From positions 124,001 through 188,000 of the forward strand of contig MU863916.1 of the NCBI GenBank assembly GCA_033296885.1: 64,000 nucleotides of DNA, in the 5' to 3' direction. The translations under genes were made by a program, and so were the position numbers. Below, one piece after another: positions 33,501 through 44,439 of this stretch; within the stretch, counting starts at the first letter, position 1, and every line of letters begins with the position of its first letter. Below the pieces are notes generated by a model that ran no database searches, was not told the DNA's origin, and was given only the letters and a program-made list of their open reading frames with translations. The DNA comes from Triangularia verruculosa (Eukaryota; Ascomycota; Sordariomycetes; Sordariales; Podosporaceae).

Positions 33501-35975
33501 GCCACGCTTGAGACCCTCGGGCTGCTCCTTGAGTTCAATGTCTTTGACAAAGTCCAGTTCGCGGAATTCCTGCAGCCGCTCTTTCATCACGCGGTTTGGC
33601 TCCGTCTTGAAATGCTTGCCATTGAGGTACTCGCGATAGGCCTCCTGGTAGGCCTCCCAGAGCGCACCATCTGACGAGTCCGGAGGGGTGTCCCAGACAG
33701 CATCCTCATAACCAAGGCCCTCGAACTTGACAAAGATCTTGACAACGTGAAAGATGCGGCTCAAGTCATCCTGGAACTTGTCCTCGCGAGACCGAGCTTT
33801 GTACCTAGCCTCCGCCTCCTTAGTGCGGGGCGCCGTATGGACGTCGAGGATGATATCGGGTGTGACCCAGACATTGTAGATGGCTTCCTTCTCGGTCCAT
33901 CTGAGCAGGGAGTCCGCCTTGATCTCACTGTCAGGTCCCCCCTCAAGCCCTTCGCCAAACGTGCGCTTGAGAAAGGAGACCCGCATGTTGTGTTTCAAGA
34001 CACCGTACACCCAGGCACCGGGGAACCACTGACAATGATTGTAAGACTGGCGCTCCCACTTGATCAGATACTCAATCTGGTCCTCATCAAAGTCGGTAAT
34101 GCTCTGGCCTTCGATGTAGCTCTTGCGGTCAGCTGGGCGCCAAGCCACAATCTTGTCTGGTTTGAGGCCATCTGTGTCACGGCACTCCCTGCACATCCAG
34201 TCGATTTGATACTCCTCCAGCCTCAGCTTCCGTAGGTTGAGAGGGTCTGACCATGAAGGATCGCGAGTGGCGTTCGGGTGGGGCAGATGCTCATAGTGCC
34301 AGCCTCGGTGGCACTTGGCACAACGAAAAAGCACATGGTCAACGTTGTTGATGAGCTTGGGGCCAACCTCAGTGATTGGGTCGACACCGCCGTTGTCGAT
34401 ACGCAGCTTCTCCTCTTGTTTCGGCGTAAGCTTCTCAGAGAGGGGGTCGCACGACGGGCCTTTGGTATGGCATGTCTGACATCTCGCATGATTGGGAGCC
34501 CGTTGGTCACGCTTCTTGTAGACTCCAATGCAGAAACGGCACTGCATCACGAAGGAATCGTGGTCAACCTTGGTGACGCGCTGGTCACGACTGCTACGGT
34601 TGCCCAGACACACTTTGTGATAAGCATTGGAACAACCCTGGCAAAAGACAAAGGTGCCCTTGTTGCGGTCATCTGGGTATCCGCAGCTATCGCAGGTCAA
34701 CCTGTGCGCTTTCTTAAAGTCGGCAGGAATGTTGCTCTGGAAGATCTCTTTCACGCTAACCACCTTGGGGGCAGCGGCGGGCTTGTGGTCTGAAATGTAG
34801 AAGGAGTCGTCATTCTCATCATCGTCGTCGTCCATGTACCTGTCGACCATCTTTCGGGTGTTCTTGTTGGCACGAGATGACCGGCGGCGACTCTCAAACT
34901 CTATGTCAGAGTTGCCAGCAGAGGCAGAGGCAGACGTGATCTTCTTGGTGGTTCTGGCAGCGAGCCTCGAAGAGAGACGCTTGAGCTTCGGGCGACCTGG
35001 CCTCTTGATATCGGAGGTGACAATGAAAGAGTCCTCGTCGTCCTCCTGCAGCTCATCTTGGCCGCCATAGTAGTTGGTGACTTCAGCCCGCTTGCGCAGA
35101 GATCGGCCAAAGTCGACGCGTGGAAGCTTGGTAGGAGCACCGCGAGTGCGGCGGGGGAAATCATCGTCAGAGTCCTCGCCGTAGTCATTAACTGCACCAG
35201 CGTAGGAGTCGTCCCAGCCTCCTCTCTTGCGCTTTCTGGAGCCCTCATCTTCGTGATAATCCTAAGAAATGACGTCAGCAGTCGTCCGGCAGGAAGGAGC
35301 GATAAAGAGCAATCAAAGGCAAAAACGCAAGAAAATTTCTGCAGTGAATAGAGCGAAAAGATTTGCTCAGAAATAGAGTCACTTGACTCTGGTGGCCCAA
35401 ATCTGCCAATCCAGCTGTATGCTTACAGAATCGCCATCTTCGTCGCCGTTGTCAACTTGATCAACGTCCATGTAATCAGAGGCGTAGTCGCTCTCCACGT
35501 TTTCGTTATCGCAGTCCATGTCGGAGTCCATGTCATCGTCGCTGGCGTAGTCCAAGTCCTTATTGGCGCGGTACATGTCCTGATTGACGGCATCCATGAT
35601 CATTTGCTGGTTCTGAACGAAATTCTTGTACTCGGGATGGGTCTCGTCCAGGTACTCTGGATGGAAATCGTCTGAAAGGTTGTCACCCAGGTGAAAGTCG
35701 TTGGAATGGGTGTCGTTTGAGTGAGTCTCGGCCCAGTAAGTGTAGCCCGAGTGATTGTCGTTCTGGCTGAGCGTGGCACCAGACCCAGTGTGCCAATCAG
35801 CGTCTTTGGGGTCGATGTATTCGACCTCGTCTAAATAGTACGGGTCTTGCTCTTCGCTAGAATAATCGGTGGGGCAATCATTCGCCGCAGGCGGGGAATA
35901 CTGCTGCTCGTCACTTGAGTAGTCCACTTGAGCGGGCGGCACGTACTCATCGTCGGAGTCGGTCTTGTGCGCCAT
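30580..35975 (-). CDS. PHD/chromo-like/SNF2 chromatin remodeler, Mit1/Mi-2 type
   Basis: Exons 35975..35427, 35261..31743, 31685..31042 and 30994..30580 give 1,708 residues with all phases matching. The first 320 residues are acidic and disordered (MAHKTDSDDEYVPPAQVDY). At ~370-560 come zinc-binding PHD-like modules (LTCDSCGYPDD, FCQGCSNAYHKVCLG, RCAKCHRGWHYEHL, WMCRECRD), then a chromodomain-like EYLIKWERQSYNHCQWF. The Snf2 ATPase has LADEMGLGKT (~796), DEAQ (~907), LTGTPLQNN and STRAGGVGINL...SRAHRIGQ (~1195). A basic Lys/Ser tail follows, and a C-terminal zinc-binding module ECVVCKYSHPRDWEC (~1649). In fission yeast Mit1 a C-terminal zinc finger and an Snf2 engine act in the SHREC silencing complex; this role is inferred. 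Intron 2 (31742..31686) is 57 bp and stopless; intron 3 is 47 bp and switches frame. Confidence 0.88.
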
Positions 35976-36192
35976 ACTGAGGCTGGAGCGGGGGCAATTC
36001 ACGATCGGATGAGAATGATGAGTGGTAGAGTGATGAAGAAGGCGAAACAGGTGCCTCAGGAAAGAAAGGGCTTTCAAATCAGATCGAAGTTGCTTGGTCG
36101 CGATGTGATGTTGAACAGCTCTGAGAACGCGAGGGCACCCAGCAATTGAAGCTGTTGGGAAGAGGAAAGCGAGAAATGAGACCAGACAGGAG

Positions 36193-36200
36193 GATTTATA
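36193..36200 (-). promoter_or_regulatory. TATA-like element of the remodeler gene
   Basis: CCTATAAAT on the minus strand lies about 220 bp upstream of the start at 35975, followed by a CT-rich leader ending in CCTCAGT before the ATG. This supports an own promoter for the remodeler rather than transcription from 37271. Confidence 0.45.
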
Positions 36201-36661
36201 GGAAGAAATCCTCGTGACCAGAGATCATGAAAAGGCGCTAAGGGGCCGGACAGAGGCGTGCTTGGAAGGAGCGGATGTTGTGATCAATAGAAATGCGGTG
36301 GCTGGCAATAGTTGGACTCAACCGCTACCAGTTATCGAAGGAGCGATCAGGGTGATGAAGGCTGCAGACGAGGTTGACAATACTTGGGTCTTTCCAATGC
36401 CGGATATCTCAGGCGCGTGACACAGGCCGGGAGGTTGTTGATGACGTCTGAAGCGAAGGCAGCGGGGCTCGTGATGCTGTTAGCGCCGAAATTGCCAGGC
36501 GTTTCTCCCAAGGACCAAATGCTCCGTACTGGAGGTGATTGGAAAGCCGAAGAGATGCCACATAATGGCATGACAGACCGCCTGCAATACCACTTGGTGT
36601 TTTGAAGACAATTGCAACCCCTGACCCCTGAGCCCCTTTTACTGATGTCCCAACTTCCACC

Positions 36662-37271
36662 TCAAGCACTTGGAAGAGTTGCCAACCACATCTCCCAACC
36701 AAGTCCAGAACAAAACACAAACAACATAAATCTAATGGTATCGGGGCACTCGCATCCCTAAACATTGCTCATCATATCGCTCCGCCAGGCGCAAACGAAC
36801 AAACAACAATTCCACAGCACAATCACTTACCCCATATCTAGTCCGCCGAGTCATATAGCCCTCGGTTTCTGGTGTCATCTCTGGCACCTCAATGTACTTG
36901 AACTCTGCCTTTTTCTCTTCTGACATCTGCGGTAACGGTACTTCGATATCGACAATCTGGACAGGTTTCGCCGGAGCTGATTCTTCAGTATCGCTTCTGT
37001 GACCGTCGTAGCCGTGCCCATTCGTTACTGGTGGTTTTTCGGGCTGTATTAGGGAGTCGGGTAGAAAGTCCATCGGCGCAACTGGCATTGTCGGTGTCAT
37101 ATGGGAGGGTACGGGAGGGGCGATGGGCTGGGTGACCTCGTCAACCGCAATGGGATCGGGTCCATCTTCGTCTGACAATTCCGATTGGAACTCGTAGGAG
37201 GTGGGTTCCATGGTCGTCATAGGGTCAAAGAAGAGCTCGTCATCGGAGCTCAGGAGGCCGTTCGTAACCAT
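36662..37271 (-). CDS. Short acidic protein, unknown (3' end uncertain)
   Basis: The frame begins at the ATG at 37271 (MVTNGLLSSDDELFFDP) and is clear for 147 codons to 36831, where TATGGG is followed by a good donor GTAAGT. The protein is acidic and Pro-rich, with EEKKAEFKYIEVPEMTPE and ends MTRRTRYG before the donor. Two endings are possible: splicing to GTTTAG at 36758, which adds about 31 residues and stops near 36662, or reading through to a stop at 36732. A third option is that this is an upstream exon of the remodeler gene; I tested the phases of the visible acceptors before 35975 and none of the good ones fits, so I keep it separate. No domain is recognised. Confidence 0.5.
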
Positions 37272-37965
37272 GGCTGGCAATACATGAACAAGTCACTCGA
37301 GAAAGTGTGCGCCTTGAGTGCCGGGTAGGATAGGACGAAAGATCTCAGAAAAGGAGTCGGCTCGAGAGATTATTCTGCGGACGGACAGTCAGTTCAAGCA
37401 TTCCCAGATTTAAAACAGTGGTCGCATACCAAAACTCAGGCAGTGTACAAAAAATTGTACGAGTCCGGCGTGTTGTCGAGGGGCAGTCACTGGTCAAACA
37501 TACAAATTATCGTCGACGTGGAACATCAGTGATGGCTGGAGGGGTGTGCGCTTTCACGCGACGGACCGAAAACACGCGTTTAGCTTAAATGGATTAAGCC
37601 TTGCAGGGATTTATCTTATCATCAAGTGGGGCCACAGGGTCCTGGTCTTGGCACCTTCCCGACTTTTTTCTGCGTCTCAAGGGCTGGATTTTCCTGAGGA
37701 AGGAACAGTCAAACCAGTCAAAAAACATTCATTTTCTTCATTTTGAGGGTCTTGGGTTCTTCTCGTGTGTTTCTACATTCTAGACTGTGGCTCAGGTTGA
37801 CGCTTGTACTCTTTTTCTTTGCTATAAACATACACGACAGCTCAGGTACATCTCTTGTACATATATCTCTTGGCATCTTCGACACCTCCAGTGAAGTTTC
37901 ACTCATCGCACATACATTTTACACACCCACATACAGCCTCACTTTACACCACTCCCCGAGCCCTC
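37272..37965. promoter_or_regulatory. Divergent promoter region, acidic protein / MRM1
   Basis: Non-coding. Contains ACGCGT at 37574-37579 and CACGCGAC at about 37554, a TATAAA at 37823-37828 (138 bp before the MRM1 start) and a CT-rich leader. The MRM1 frame is open upstream of its ATG, but that part looks like leader sequence. Confidence 0.5.
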
Positions 37966-40197
37966 ATGGCTCTCCAACTGGCCTACCGGGCCACAAGACC
38001 CTCCCTAACCACCCCTTCCCTCTCCCTCCTCACCCCCTCCACAAGAACTTTCTCTATCTCCACCACCCTCCAAGCCGGCAAATTCATAAATGACGGCCAC
38101 ACCTACGCCGAGCGTCAAAAGATCCGAGATGATCTCAAAGCCCAGCGCCCGGACTACAAGATCCGCAGGGGAAAAAAGGACATCACCGAGTACGCGGACA
38201 AACCCAGGCCCAAGTCCAAACAAGCCCGGTTCTTTGACCCCGAGGACAAGCACGGCAAGAAGAGTATGGTCTACCAGTTCAAGACTGGGAAGCTAGCCGA
38301 GGAGGTTAGGCAGCTCAAGGAGGATATGGGCATTTCTGGTGGTGGTGACGATGCTTTTACCACTTCGAGGGGTGAGAGGGGGAAGGAGGTCAGACCTACT
38401 CGCAGGGATAGGGAGAAGTCGTCGGCGTCAAAGCCGATGGATGCTCGGGGGTTTGCGTCTATGATGAGGGGGGAGGAGCAGGCGAGTCCCTGGGTACAGG
38501 GGGAGAGGAAGTCGAATAAGGGGAGGGATAGGCCTTTTGGGGGGTATGCCAAGGCTGCTCCCGAGAGAGGGGAGAAGAGCTTTGGGTCGAGGGACAAGTT
38601 TGATAGGGGGAGTCGGGATGGTGATAGACGGCCCAAGAGTTTTGGAGACAGGCCGTCGCGTGATGGTGATAGGTCTTCTAGAAGCTTTGAAAGATCGTCT
38701 CGCGATGGGGATAGGCCGTCAAGGAGCTTCGGTGATAGGTCCTCCCGTGATGGTGACAGGCCATCGAGAAGTTTCGGAGACAAGCCGCGGAGAGATTTTG
38801 GAGACAGGCCTCCCCGTGAGGACAGACCCCGCAGGAGTTTTGACGACAAGCCATCCAGAGGTTTCGGAGATAAGCCCCGGAGAGATTTTGGAGACAAGTC
38901 TCCCCGTGAGGACAGAGCCCGCAGGAGTTTTGACGACAAGCCCTCAAGAGACTTTGGCGATAGGCCTCCCAGAGGCTTTGGCGATAGGCCTCCCAGAGAG
39001 TCCAGAGACAGACCCTCCAGAGACTTCGGGGACAGACCCCCCAGAGACTTCGGGGACAGACCCCCCAGAAACTTTGGCGACCGTCCCCCGAGAGAGTTCT
39101 CTGACCGGCCCCCGCGCGAATTCAGAGACAAACCCTGGAGCGACTACCCCGACGCTTCCGAACGCCCGGAACCCATCGGCATCCCCTACACCACCGCCGC
39201 CTCCCAGTTTCTCTATGGCTCCTCCTCCGTCGAAGCCGCCCTCCGCTCCGGCCGCCGCAAGCTCTACAAGCTCTACATTCTCCAGGGCGACGACATCCGC
39301 CAATCCCAAGACGCTGACGACATCAAAGCCGAGAAAATCATTCGTCTGCTCGCCAAGCAAAAGAACATCCCCATCGAGGTCCTCTCCGGGAAGTACGGCA
39401 TGCGTCTCATGAGCAAGATGTCCTCCTCCCGACCCCACAACGGGTTTGTACTCGAAGCCTCTGCGCTGCCCCAACCACCCATCGTAGCTTTGGGAGCGAT
39501 CCCTGAGGATGCAGCGGAGTACAAAGCCAAACCCGGGTTCCCGGTCGAGTTAGGTCATCAGTCAGTAGAGGACAAGGAGATCAACGGAGAGAACAATTTT
39601 GTCTACTGGAGAAAGAGCGCGACGCACAAGCCGTTGGTCCTGGTGCTGGATCGGATCCTTGATCCGGTGAATCTGGGCGCGATCTTGCGCAGTGTGGGCT
39701 TTTTCGGGGCTGCTGCCGTGGCGATTACGAATTACGGCGGGACGAAGATCACGCCTGTTGCCCTCAAAGCATCGGCAGGCGCCGCGGAGGAAGTTACTAT
39801 CTTTGGGATCAACTCGCTTCCGGAGTTTCTGAATGCTTCGAGGGCGAATGGGTGGGAGGTGTATGCTGCTGTGGCGCAGGAGCCGGGGGCGACGAGGCAG
39901 AGGAGGCAGGTTGATTTGTTTGATGTTGAGGAGACGGATCCGTTGAAGAGGACGCCGTGTGTTTTGCTGTTGGGGAGTGAGGGGGAGGGGCTGGATAGGT
40001 TGGTGGTGAAGAAGGCTGATTATGAGTTGAATATTCCTAGCATGGCGGGACAGAGCGTGGTGGATAGTTTGAATGTGAATGTGGCGGGTGCGTTGCTGTG
40101 TGCTAGCTTTCTGAAGGGGATGCAGAGGGCTGTGTTGAAGAAGGGGGAGGCGGCGGCGGAGGGGGAGGTGACGAAGGAGACGTTGTTTGAGATCTAA
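37966..40197 (+). CDS. MRM1: Mitochondrial rRNA 2'-O-ribose methyltransferase, MRM1/PET56 type
   Basis: A single exon of 743 residues. I chose the ATG at 37966 because it follows the TATA box and leader and starts a typical mitochondrial targeting sequence (MALQLAYRATRPSL...TRTFSISTTLQAGKF). The C-terminal ~350 residues are a SpoU/TrmH enzyme: a substrate-binding part (AASQFLYGSSSVEAALRSGRRK), then motif 1 DPVNLGAILRSVGFFGA, motif 2 LLLGSEGEGL and motif 3 IPSMAGQSVVDSLNVNVAGA, the knotted AdoMet site. Yeast Mrm1 methylates a guanosine of the large mitochondrial rRNA. Between the two lies an unusual insertion (residues ~205-390) of repeated RDGDRPSRSFGD and FGDRPPRE units, making this protein almost twice the length of yeast Mrm1 (412 residues). 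Confidence 0.92.
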   Translation: MALQLAYRATRPSLTTPSLSLLTPSTRTFSISTTLQAGKFINDGHTYAERQKIRDDLKAQRPDYKIRRGKKDITEYADKPRPKSKQARFFDPEDKHGKKSMVYQFKTGKLAEEVRQLKEDMGISGGGDDAFTTSRGERGKEVRPTRRDREKSSASKPMDARGFASMMRGEEQASPWVQGERKSNKGRDRPFGGYAKAAPERGEKSFGSRDKFDRGSRDGDRRPKSFGDRPSRDGDRSSRSFERSSRDGDRPSRSFGDRSSRDGDRPSRSFGDKPRRDFGDRPPREDRPRRSFDDKPSRGFGDKPRRDFGDKSPREDRARRSFDDKPSRDFGDRPPRGFGDRPPRESRDRPSRDFGDRPPRDFGDRPPRNFGDRPPREFSDRPPREFRDKPWSDYPDASERPEPIGIPYTTAASQFLYGSSSVEAALRSGRRKLYKLYILQGDDIRQSQDADDIKAEKIIRLLAKQKNIPIEVLSGKYGMRLMSKMSSSRPHNGFVLEASALPQPPIVALGAIPEDAAEYKAKPGFPVELGHQSVEDKEINGENNFVYWRKSATHKPLVLVLDRILDPVNLGAILRSVGFFGAAAVAITNYGGTKITPVALKASAGAAEEVTIFGINSLPEFLNASRANGWEVYAAVAQEPGATRQRRQVDLFDVEETDPLKRTPCVLLLGSEGEGLDRLVVKKADYELNIPSMAGQSVVDSLNVNVAGALLCASFLKGMQRAVLKKGEAAAEGEVTKETLFEI
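38590..39135 (+). repeat. Coding minisatellite in the MRM1 gene
   Basis: Degenerate tandem units of about 24-36 bp encode FGDRPPR/SRDGDRP blocks. Because the units keep the same period in all frames, the opposite strand is also open for 286 codons (38271..39131), which is a by-product and not a gene. Confidence 0.85.
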
Positions 40198-40872
40198 AAG
40201 TTGGAAGGAAGAGAAGGTGTAAAGATATGGATGTGTATGGTAGATACCCTCAATCTAAAGTGTACGAAATACGAGAAAGTGAAGGTATTCAGGGGACATG
40301 TAAACAAACTGCCGAGTTGGGATGATTGGTCGTGGGGGGTTCCGATGATGGGTGGGGTGGGGTGATGCAGGGGTGAGTTCCGTTCTGTGTTCCTCAGCTG
40401 GGCAAGCTTCTTGTTTACCGTCTTCTTTTCTCTGCTTTGATCGATTTCATTCAGAGGCGATATTTGCCCTCGAGTTCTACATTTCTGTCTGTTCGTGATC
40501 ATTGACCCTTTCTCGAGAATTAGCTCCAGCCAACGTGTACGCCAAGCAACGATAAGCGCCCCCCCCTGACCGTTGCGTTGTCGTGGTGTTATCGCCCAAA
40601 GAGCGGGACCCACAGAATGTCAACACAGCTGTTTGCGCATGCGACTTGCGACAGCTGAACATAACGATCACGACGTCGCCTCCCCTTTCGACAGTGACGT
40701 CTCTTGGAAAATTGAAGGCTTCATCGAGCTATTTCTCGTATCATTTGGGTGTCCAACATCCCGCAACACCGCACCAACCACCCCTCATTGTGCGCCCAAG
40801 CAGCTACACCGCAATTCAACTCGCAACACCACTCCCCTCCTCTTCCTCTCACCACCACCACCAAACCTCACC
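40198..40872. other. Intergenic, promoter of the GPI-protein gene
   Basis: No gene is supported. The last 100 bp before 40873 are CA- and CT-rich leader-like sequence. A C7 run lies at 40560. Confidence 0.45.
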
Positions 40873-42109
40873 ATGCGCCCCCTCCCCCTCCCCCTCTGGA
40901 CCTTAATATCCGCCCACCTCTCCCTCGCCTCCCAACAGCCCCCCCAATCCCCTCTCCAACAACCAACCGCAATCCGCAAAATGCCCCCCAACAACCCCTC
41001 CCTCAAATTCCACGCCCACTTCTGCGCCTTCGATGCCTCCTCCTCCTCCAACTCAACCCTCCACCCCCGAGACTCCTCCTCCAATTCATTCTCCGCCCCC
41101 CTCCGCGCAATCTACGATCCCCAACCGACCTCCCCCAACCCAGCCCGCCGCGGGGTACTACTCTCAAAAAGACAATGGTCCTGTCCCACCGACACCCGAT
41201 CCTGCAGCAACATCGGCTACCCAAACACCTGCTGCTACGACGGCTCGAGCTGCATCAAAGTCCCCGACACGGGGCTCGGTCCGGTAGGGTGTTGTCCCGA
41301 TAACACGCAGTGCACCGGTGGCGTTACCAGCTGTGGGGAGGGGGGAATCGGATGCCCCAGTGAAGTTGGGGGTGGGTGCTGTTTAAAGGGCTGGGTTTGC
41401 GGGGGGTTGGGATGTAAGTCTTTTTCTTTCTTTCTTTTCCTTTTTGTTATCGGTGGTGGTGGTGATGGCATAGTAAACGAAAAAGTTGCTGACATGACAT
41501 GACCATTAAACAGGCGTCAAAGAAGGGATCATCTCCACCCCCATCCCCATCCCAACGACCACAACAACTCTTCCAGAAACAACTGCTTCTTCGACGCCGG
41601 TATCGAGTTCCACCCCTCTGACAACCACCACCGAACCGACCTCCTCGTCAACCACGAGCGAGGACACCGAACCCTCGACTACAGAAGAACCACAGTTCTG
41701 TCCCACGGGATACTACGCCTGTCTAGCCCGCGAGAATGTTGAGGGAGGCTGCTGCCAAATAGGCCGGGACTGCGCATCCACCGACTGCCCGCCGTTAACC
41801 TCTTCCACTACAGTTGTTGATGGGAACGGTGTTACAGTCGTTGTTCCCGTGCCAACTGCTGCGCCACCGGTGATGGGCGGAAACGACCAGTGTGCGAGGG
41901 GATGGTTCATGTGCAATGAGAAAGACGAAGGAGAGGGGTGCTGTCCGGAGGGGTATGGCTGTGGAGCGGCCAGCTGCACGCTTGTGCGGGCGGGGGAGAC
42001 GGCGGGGGTTGCGAAGGCGCTGCCTGGGACGGCGGGGGGTGCTGGGAGGCAAATGGGGGGTTTTGTGGGGGGGATGATGGGGGTTGTTGGGATGGTTATG
42101 GCGTTTTAA
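40873..42109 (+). CDS. Cysteine-rich GPI-anchored surface protein
   Basis: Exons 40873..41413 and 41514..42109 give 378 residues. The start MRPLPLPLWTLISAHLSLAS is a signal peptide. A dibasic Kex2-like site (LLSKRQ, about residue 105) precedes the first cysteine module (CPTDTRSCSNIGYPNTCC...GCCPDNTQC). After the splice comes a Thr/Ser/Pro-rich stretch likely to carry O-glycans, then two similar cysteine modules, CPTGYYACLARENVEGGCC and CARGWFMCNEKDEGEGCCPE, sharing the spacing C-x6-C-x7-8-GCC. The C terminus is a glycine-rich hydrophobic tail (GGFVGGMMGVVGMVMAF) with no charged residues after it, as for GPI attachment. Ligand or function is unknown; the set of features is common for fungal cell-wall proteins. 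Confidence 0.85.
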
Positions 42110-42315
42110 GTTCGTACGAGTATAAAAAGTTGAGGATGCCGGGTAGGTGAAATGGTTATGATAATGTAATGGTTCTGCATGGTGAGTGGGATGGAATGTA
42201 TATTGGAGTTGGCGTTGAATTGCTTGTTATTCATAGAAGAAAGGAAAGAAAGAAGAAAGCATGGCATTGGATCACTGGAGACAAATCTTAGTTTACATTT
42301 CTCCAAATCCTACAC

Positions 42316-43826
42316 CTAGTTCACCCCCCTCTCCTCACAAAACCTCCTCACCTCCTTACCTAACATCTCCCTCTGCCTCCCCACCAAATCCATCACCCCC
42401 TCCATCTCCCCCCCTAGACGATCCTTATCACCATCATAAACCCTCTCCATCTCATCCAGCACAGCCCCAAGCTGGTTCGGCAGCCAAGTCACAATCGGAC
42501 TCCCCCCCGTCGCCGTCGGATGCGACGTTTGCTTCAGGATATACTCCCTCGCAAAACACCAATGCCGCCACCGAAACTCCCTGACCTGATCCAACAGCCT
42601 CAACCACAGCCTCTTGGTCTCTTTGACCTCTTCTCCCGTTACTGCACCATCTCCAGCCGGCTCGGCTTCCAGCGCCCACCTCTTCATCCCCACCTCCTCC
42701 TGCCTATACCCAACCCACTCGATAAACTCCCGATGATTACTCGGCCTATACTGTCTGAAATCCTTGAGGATCTCCGTAAGCGGCGTATCCGGCATCTCCA
42801 CCCCCAAGAAATTATCCATCAGCGGTATCATACTATCATTCGCCCCCGACTCCCCCCTGAAACTCTGTCTCTCCCCTTTATACTCCTCAATCCCCTCGTA
42901 CAACACCCCGTTAGGAAACATGCTCTGGCTTGTGATCCCAAAGATAAAGGTGCGAAACGAGGTGTACGACCCCGGTTTCGATTTCTGCCACATCGTCTCC
43001 ATTGCCTTGTTGATGTTCTGCAAGGATATGAGGATATCGTTGAGGGAGGCGTTGAATTCATGACGGGAACGACGGGATGCAGAAGAGAGGGAGGATACCG
43101 TGCCGGAGATGAGGAGCGGGGAGTGCGAGACCATGGCGATGTGCACCAATACAAACCCGGCTTCGGAGGAGAGGGGGTCGAGGCCGTGTTCGAAGGCGCG
43201 GATGAGGCGGAGGTCTTGGTAGGGGTATGGGAGGGTGCCAGGGGAGGGGGTAGTGGTGAGGCGGTAGTTGTAGAGGGCGTAGGAGCCGGCGTATTCCATG
43301 AAGGGTTGGAAGTTTGTTCTGGATTGCGATGAGTAAGTGGGAGAGGGGGCAGGGAGGTAAAAAAAAGAACATACAGATCAGCACAGCGCTTGATCGGGCG
43401 GGCGATGCATGCTGGGAGGACGTCACGGGCTAGACCGTAGGGTTCCCCTTTGATGAAGCGGAGGTGGCAGGGTTCGAGGAGGTAGGCTGATAACAGGAAG
43501 GAGTAATCGCGGTAGAGGGCGTTCATGAGAGGGAGGTTGGAGGCGTATTTGTCGATGTGGGAGGTCAGATCTGGCAGCTCGGAGAGGACGACGTCGCCTA
43601 GTTTGCCCTGAGCTAAGAGGCCGGGTTCGCCTGAGGCGGTCTTGACGGGCATGCGCTGGAGGATGGACTCCAGAGGATCGAACTCAGAGGGGAGAGTGAC
43701 GATGGGGTCGGCACGGGGGAGGAAGCCGCGGGTGGTGGAGACCATGAAGGCTGGGAGGGAGGTGTCGTCTGGTTTGGCGTCTGTGAGGACGTTGAAGGGG
43801 GGGAGGGGGTTGGAGAGGGAGCCCAT
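42316..43826 (-). CDS. Indoleamine 2,3-dioxygenase
   Basis: Exons 43826..43375 and 43318..42316 join in phase 2 to 484 residues. The enzyme is a heme dioxygenase that opens the indole ring of tryptophan to N-formylkynurenine, the first step of the kynurenine route to NAD (BNA2 in yeast). Recognisable parts are the N-terminal ESILQRMPVKTASGEPGLLAQG region, FMEYAGSYALYNY just after the splice, PLSSEAGFVLVHIAM, NGVLYEGIEEY, and the family signature FRWRHWCFAREYILKQ followed by HPTATGGSPIVTWLPNQ; the histidine of RHW or that before PTATGG is the proximal heme ligand position. A TATA-like TATATA lies about 110 bp upstream (43936-43941) and a perfect palindrome directly beyond it. The dehydratase gene at 44883 is divergent. 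Confidence 0.93.
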
Positions 43827-43947
43827 TGTGGCTGAAGAGATCAGAGAACTTTGAGGATTTAGAGTATAGAAAAGATGCTTGGAGCTGAGATTGAAGCTGT
43901 TGATTCGAGCTCAAAGACTGGAAAACTCGACCGCCTATATACATCAT

Positions 43948-43967
43948 GGCCGGAATATATTCCGGCC
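43948..43967. promoter_or_regulatory. Perfect 20-bp palindrome before the dioxygenase gene
   Basis: GGCCGGAATATATTCCGGCC reads the same on both strands and lies 122 bp upstream of the dioxygenase start. It contains CGG and CCG half sites 8 bp apart, the general form bound by Zn2Cys6 dimers. A near copy lies at 44442-44462. Confidence 0.6.
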
Positions 43968-44439
43968 TCTCCCCTGGTCACCTCTTGACCGTCTGCTCGA
44001 GCTAGCAACACCTCCGGGCGGTCGATATCCGACATGTTAATTTCTCTTTGTCATGAAAAGGCACGAAAAAGGCCACGAGACTGTCACCTTGCTGTCCCGG
44101 CATCTTGTGTCTGCCCGTCCCATGGCGGCGGGATCCCAACAAAGAGAATAGGTTTAATCAGTATATTGTGTGTTCCTGAGCTTTACTATCATCCCCAAGC
44201 CCCAGCATCAACCCTAACATCAACGTCACTGGTGCGTACTAAGCTCATGTAAGCCAGAGCAGTCCGAACTCCATGACATCCAGTTGAAAGAATGTCCTGT
44301 CGTCACGCTTGCATCCAGATGAAGTCGAAGGGGAAAAGGCACCATGTAACAGCAACCAAACCCAAGCTCCACCCATCTCCGGCCATAACCGGCCTCAGCC
44401 GGCCTCCCATCCCCAGTTTTTTCCAAGACGCCCGATCGA

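Noticed and set aside
38271..39131. 286-codon minus-strand frame opposite MRM1
   Set aside because: Produced by the in-phase minisatellite; the plus strand encodes a recognisable enzyme that continues beyond the repeat.
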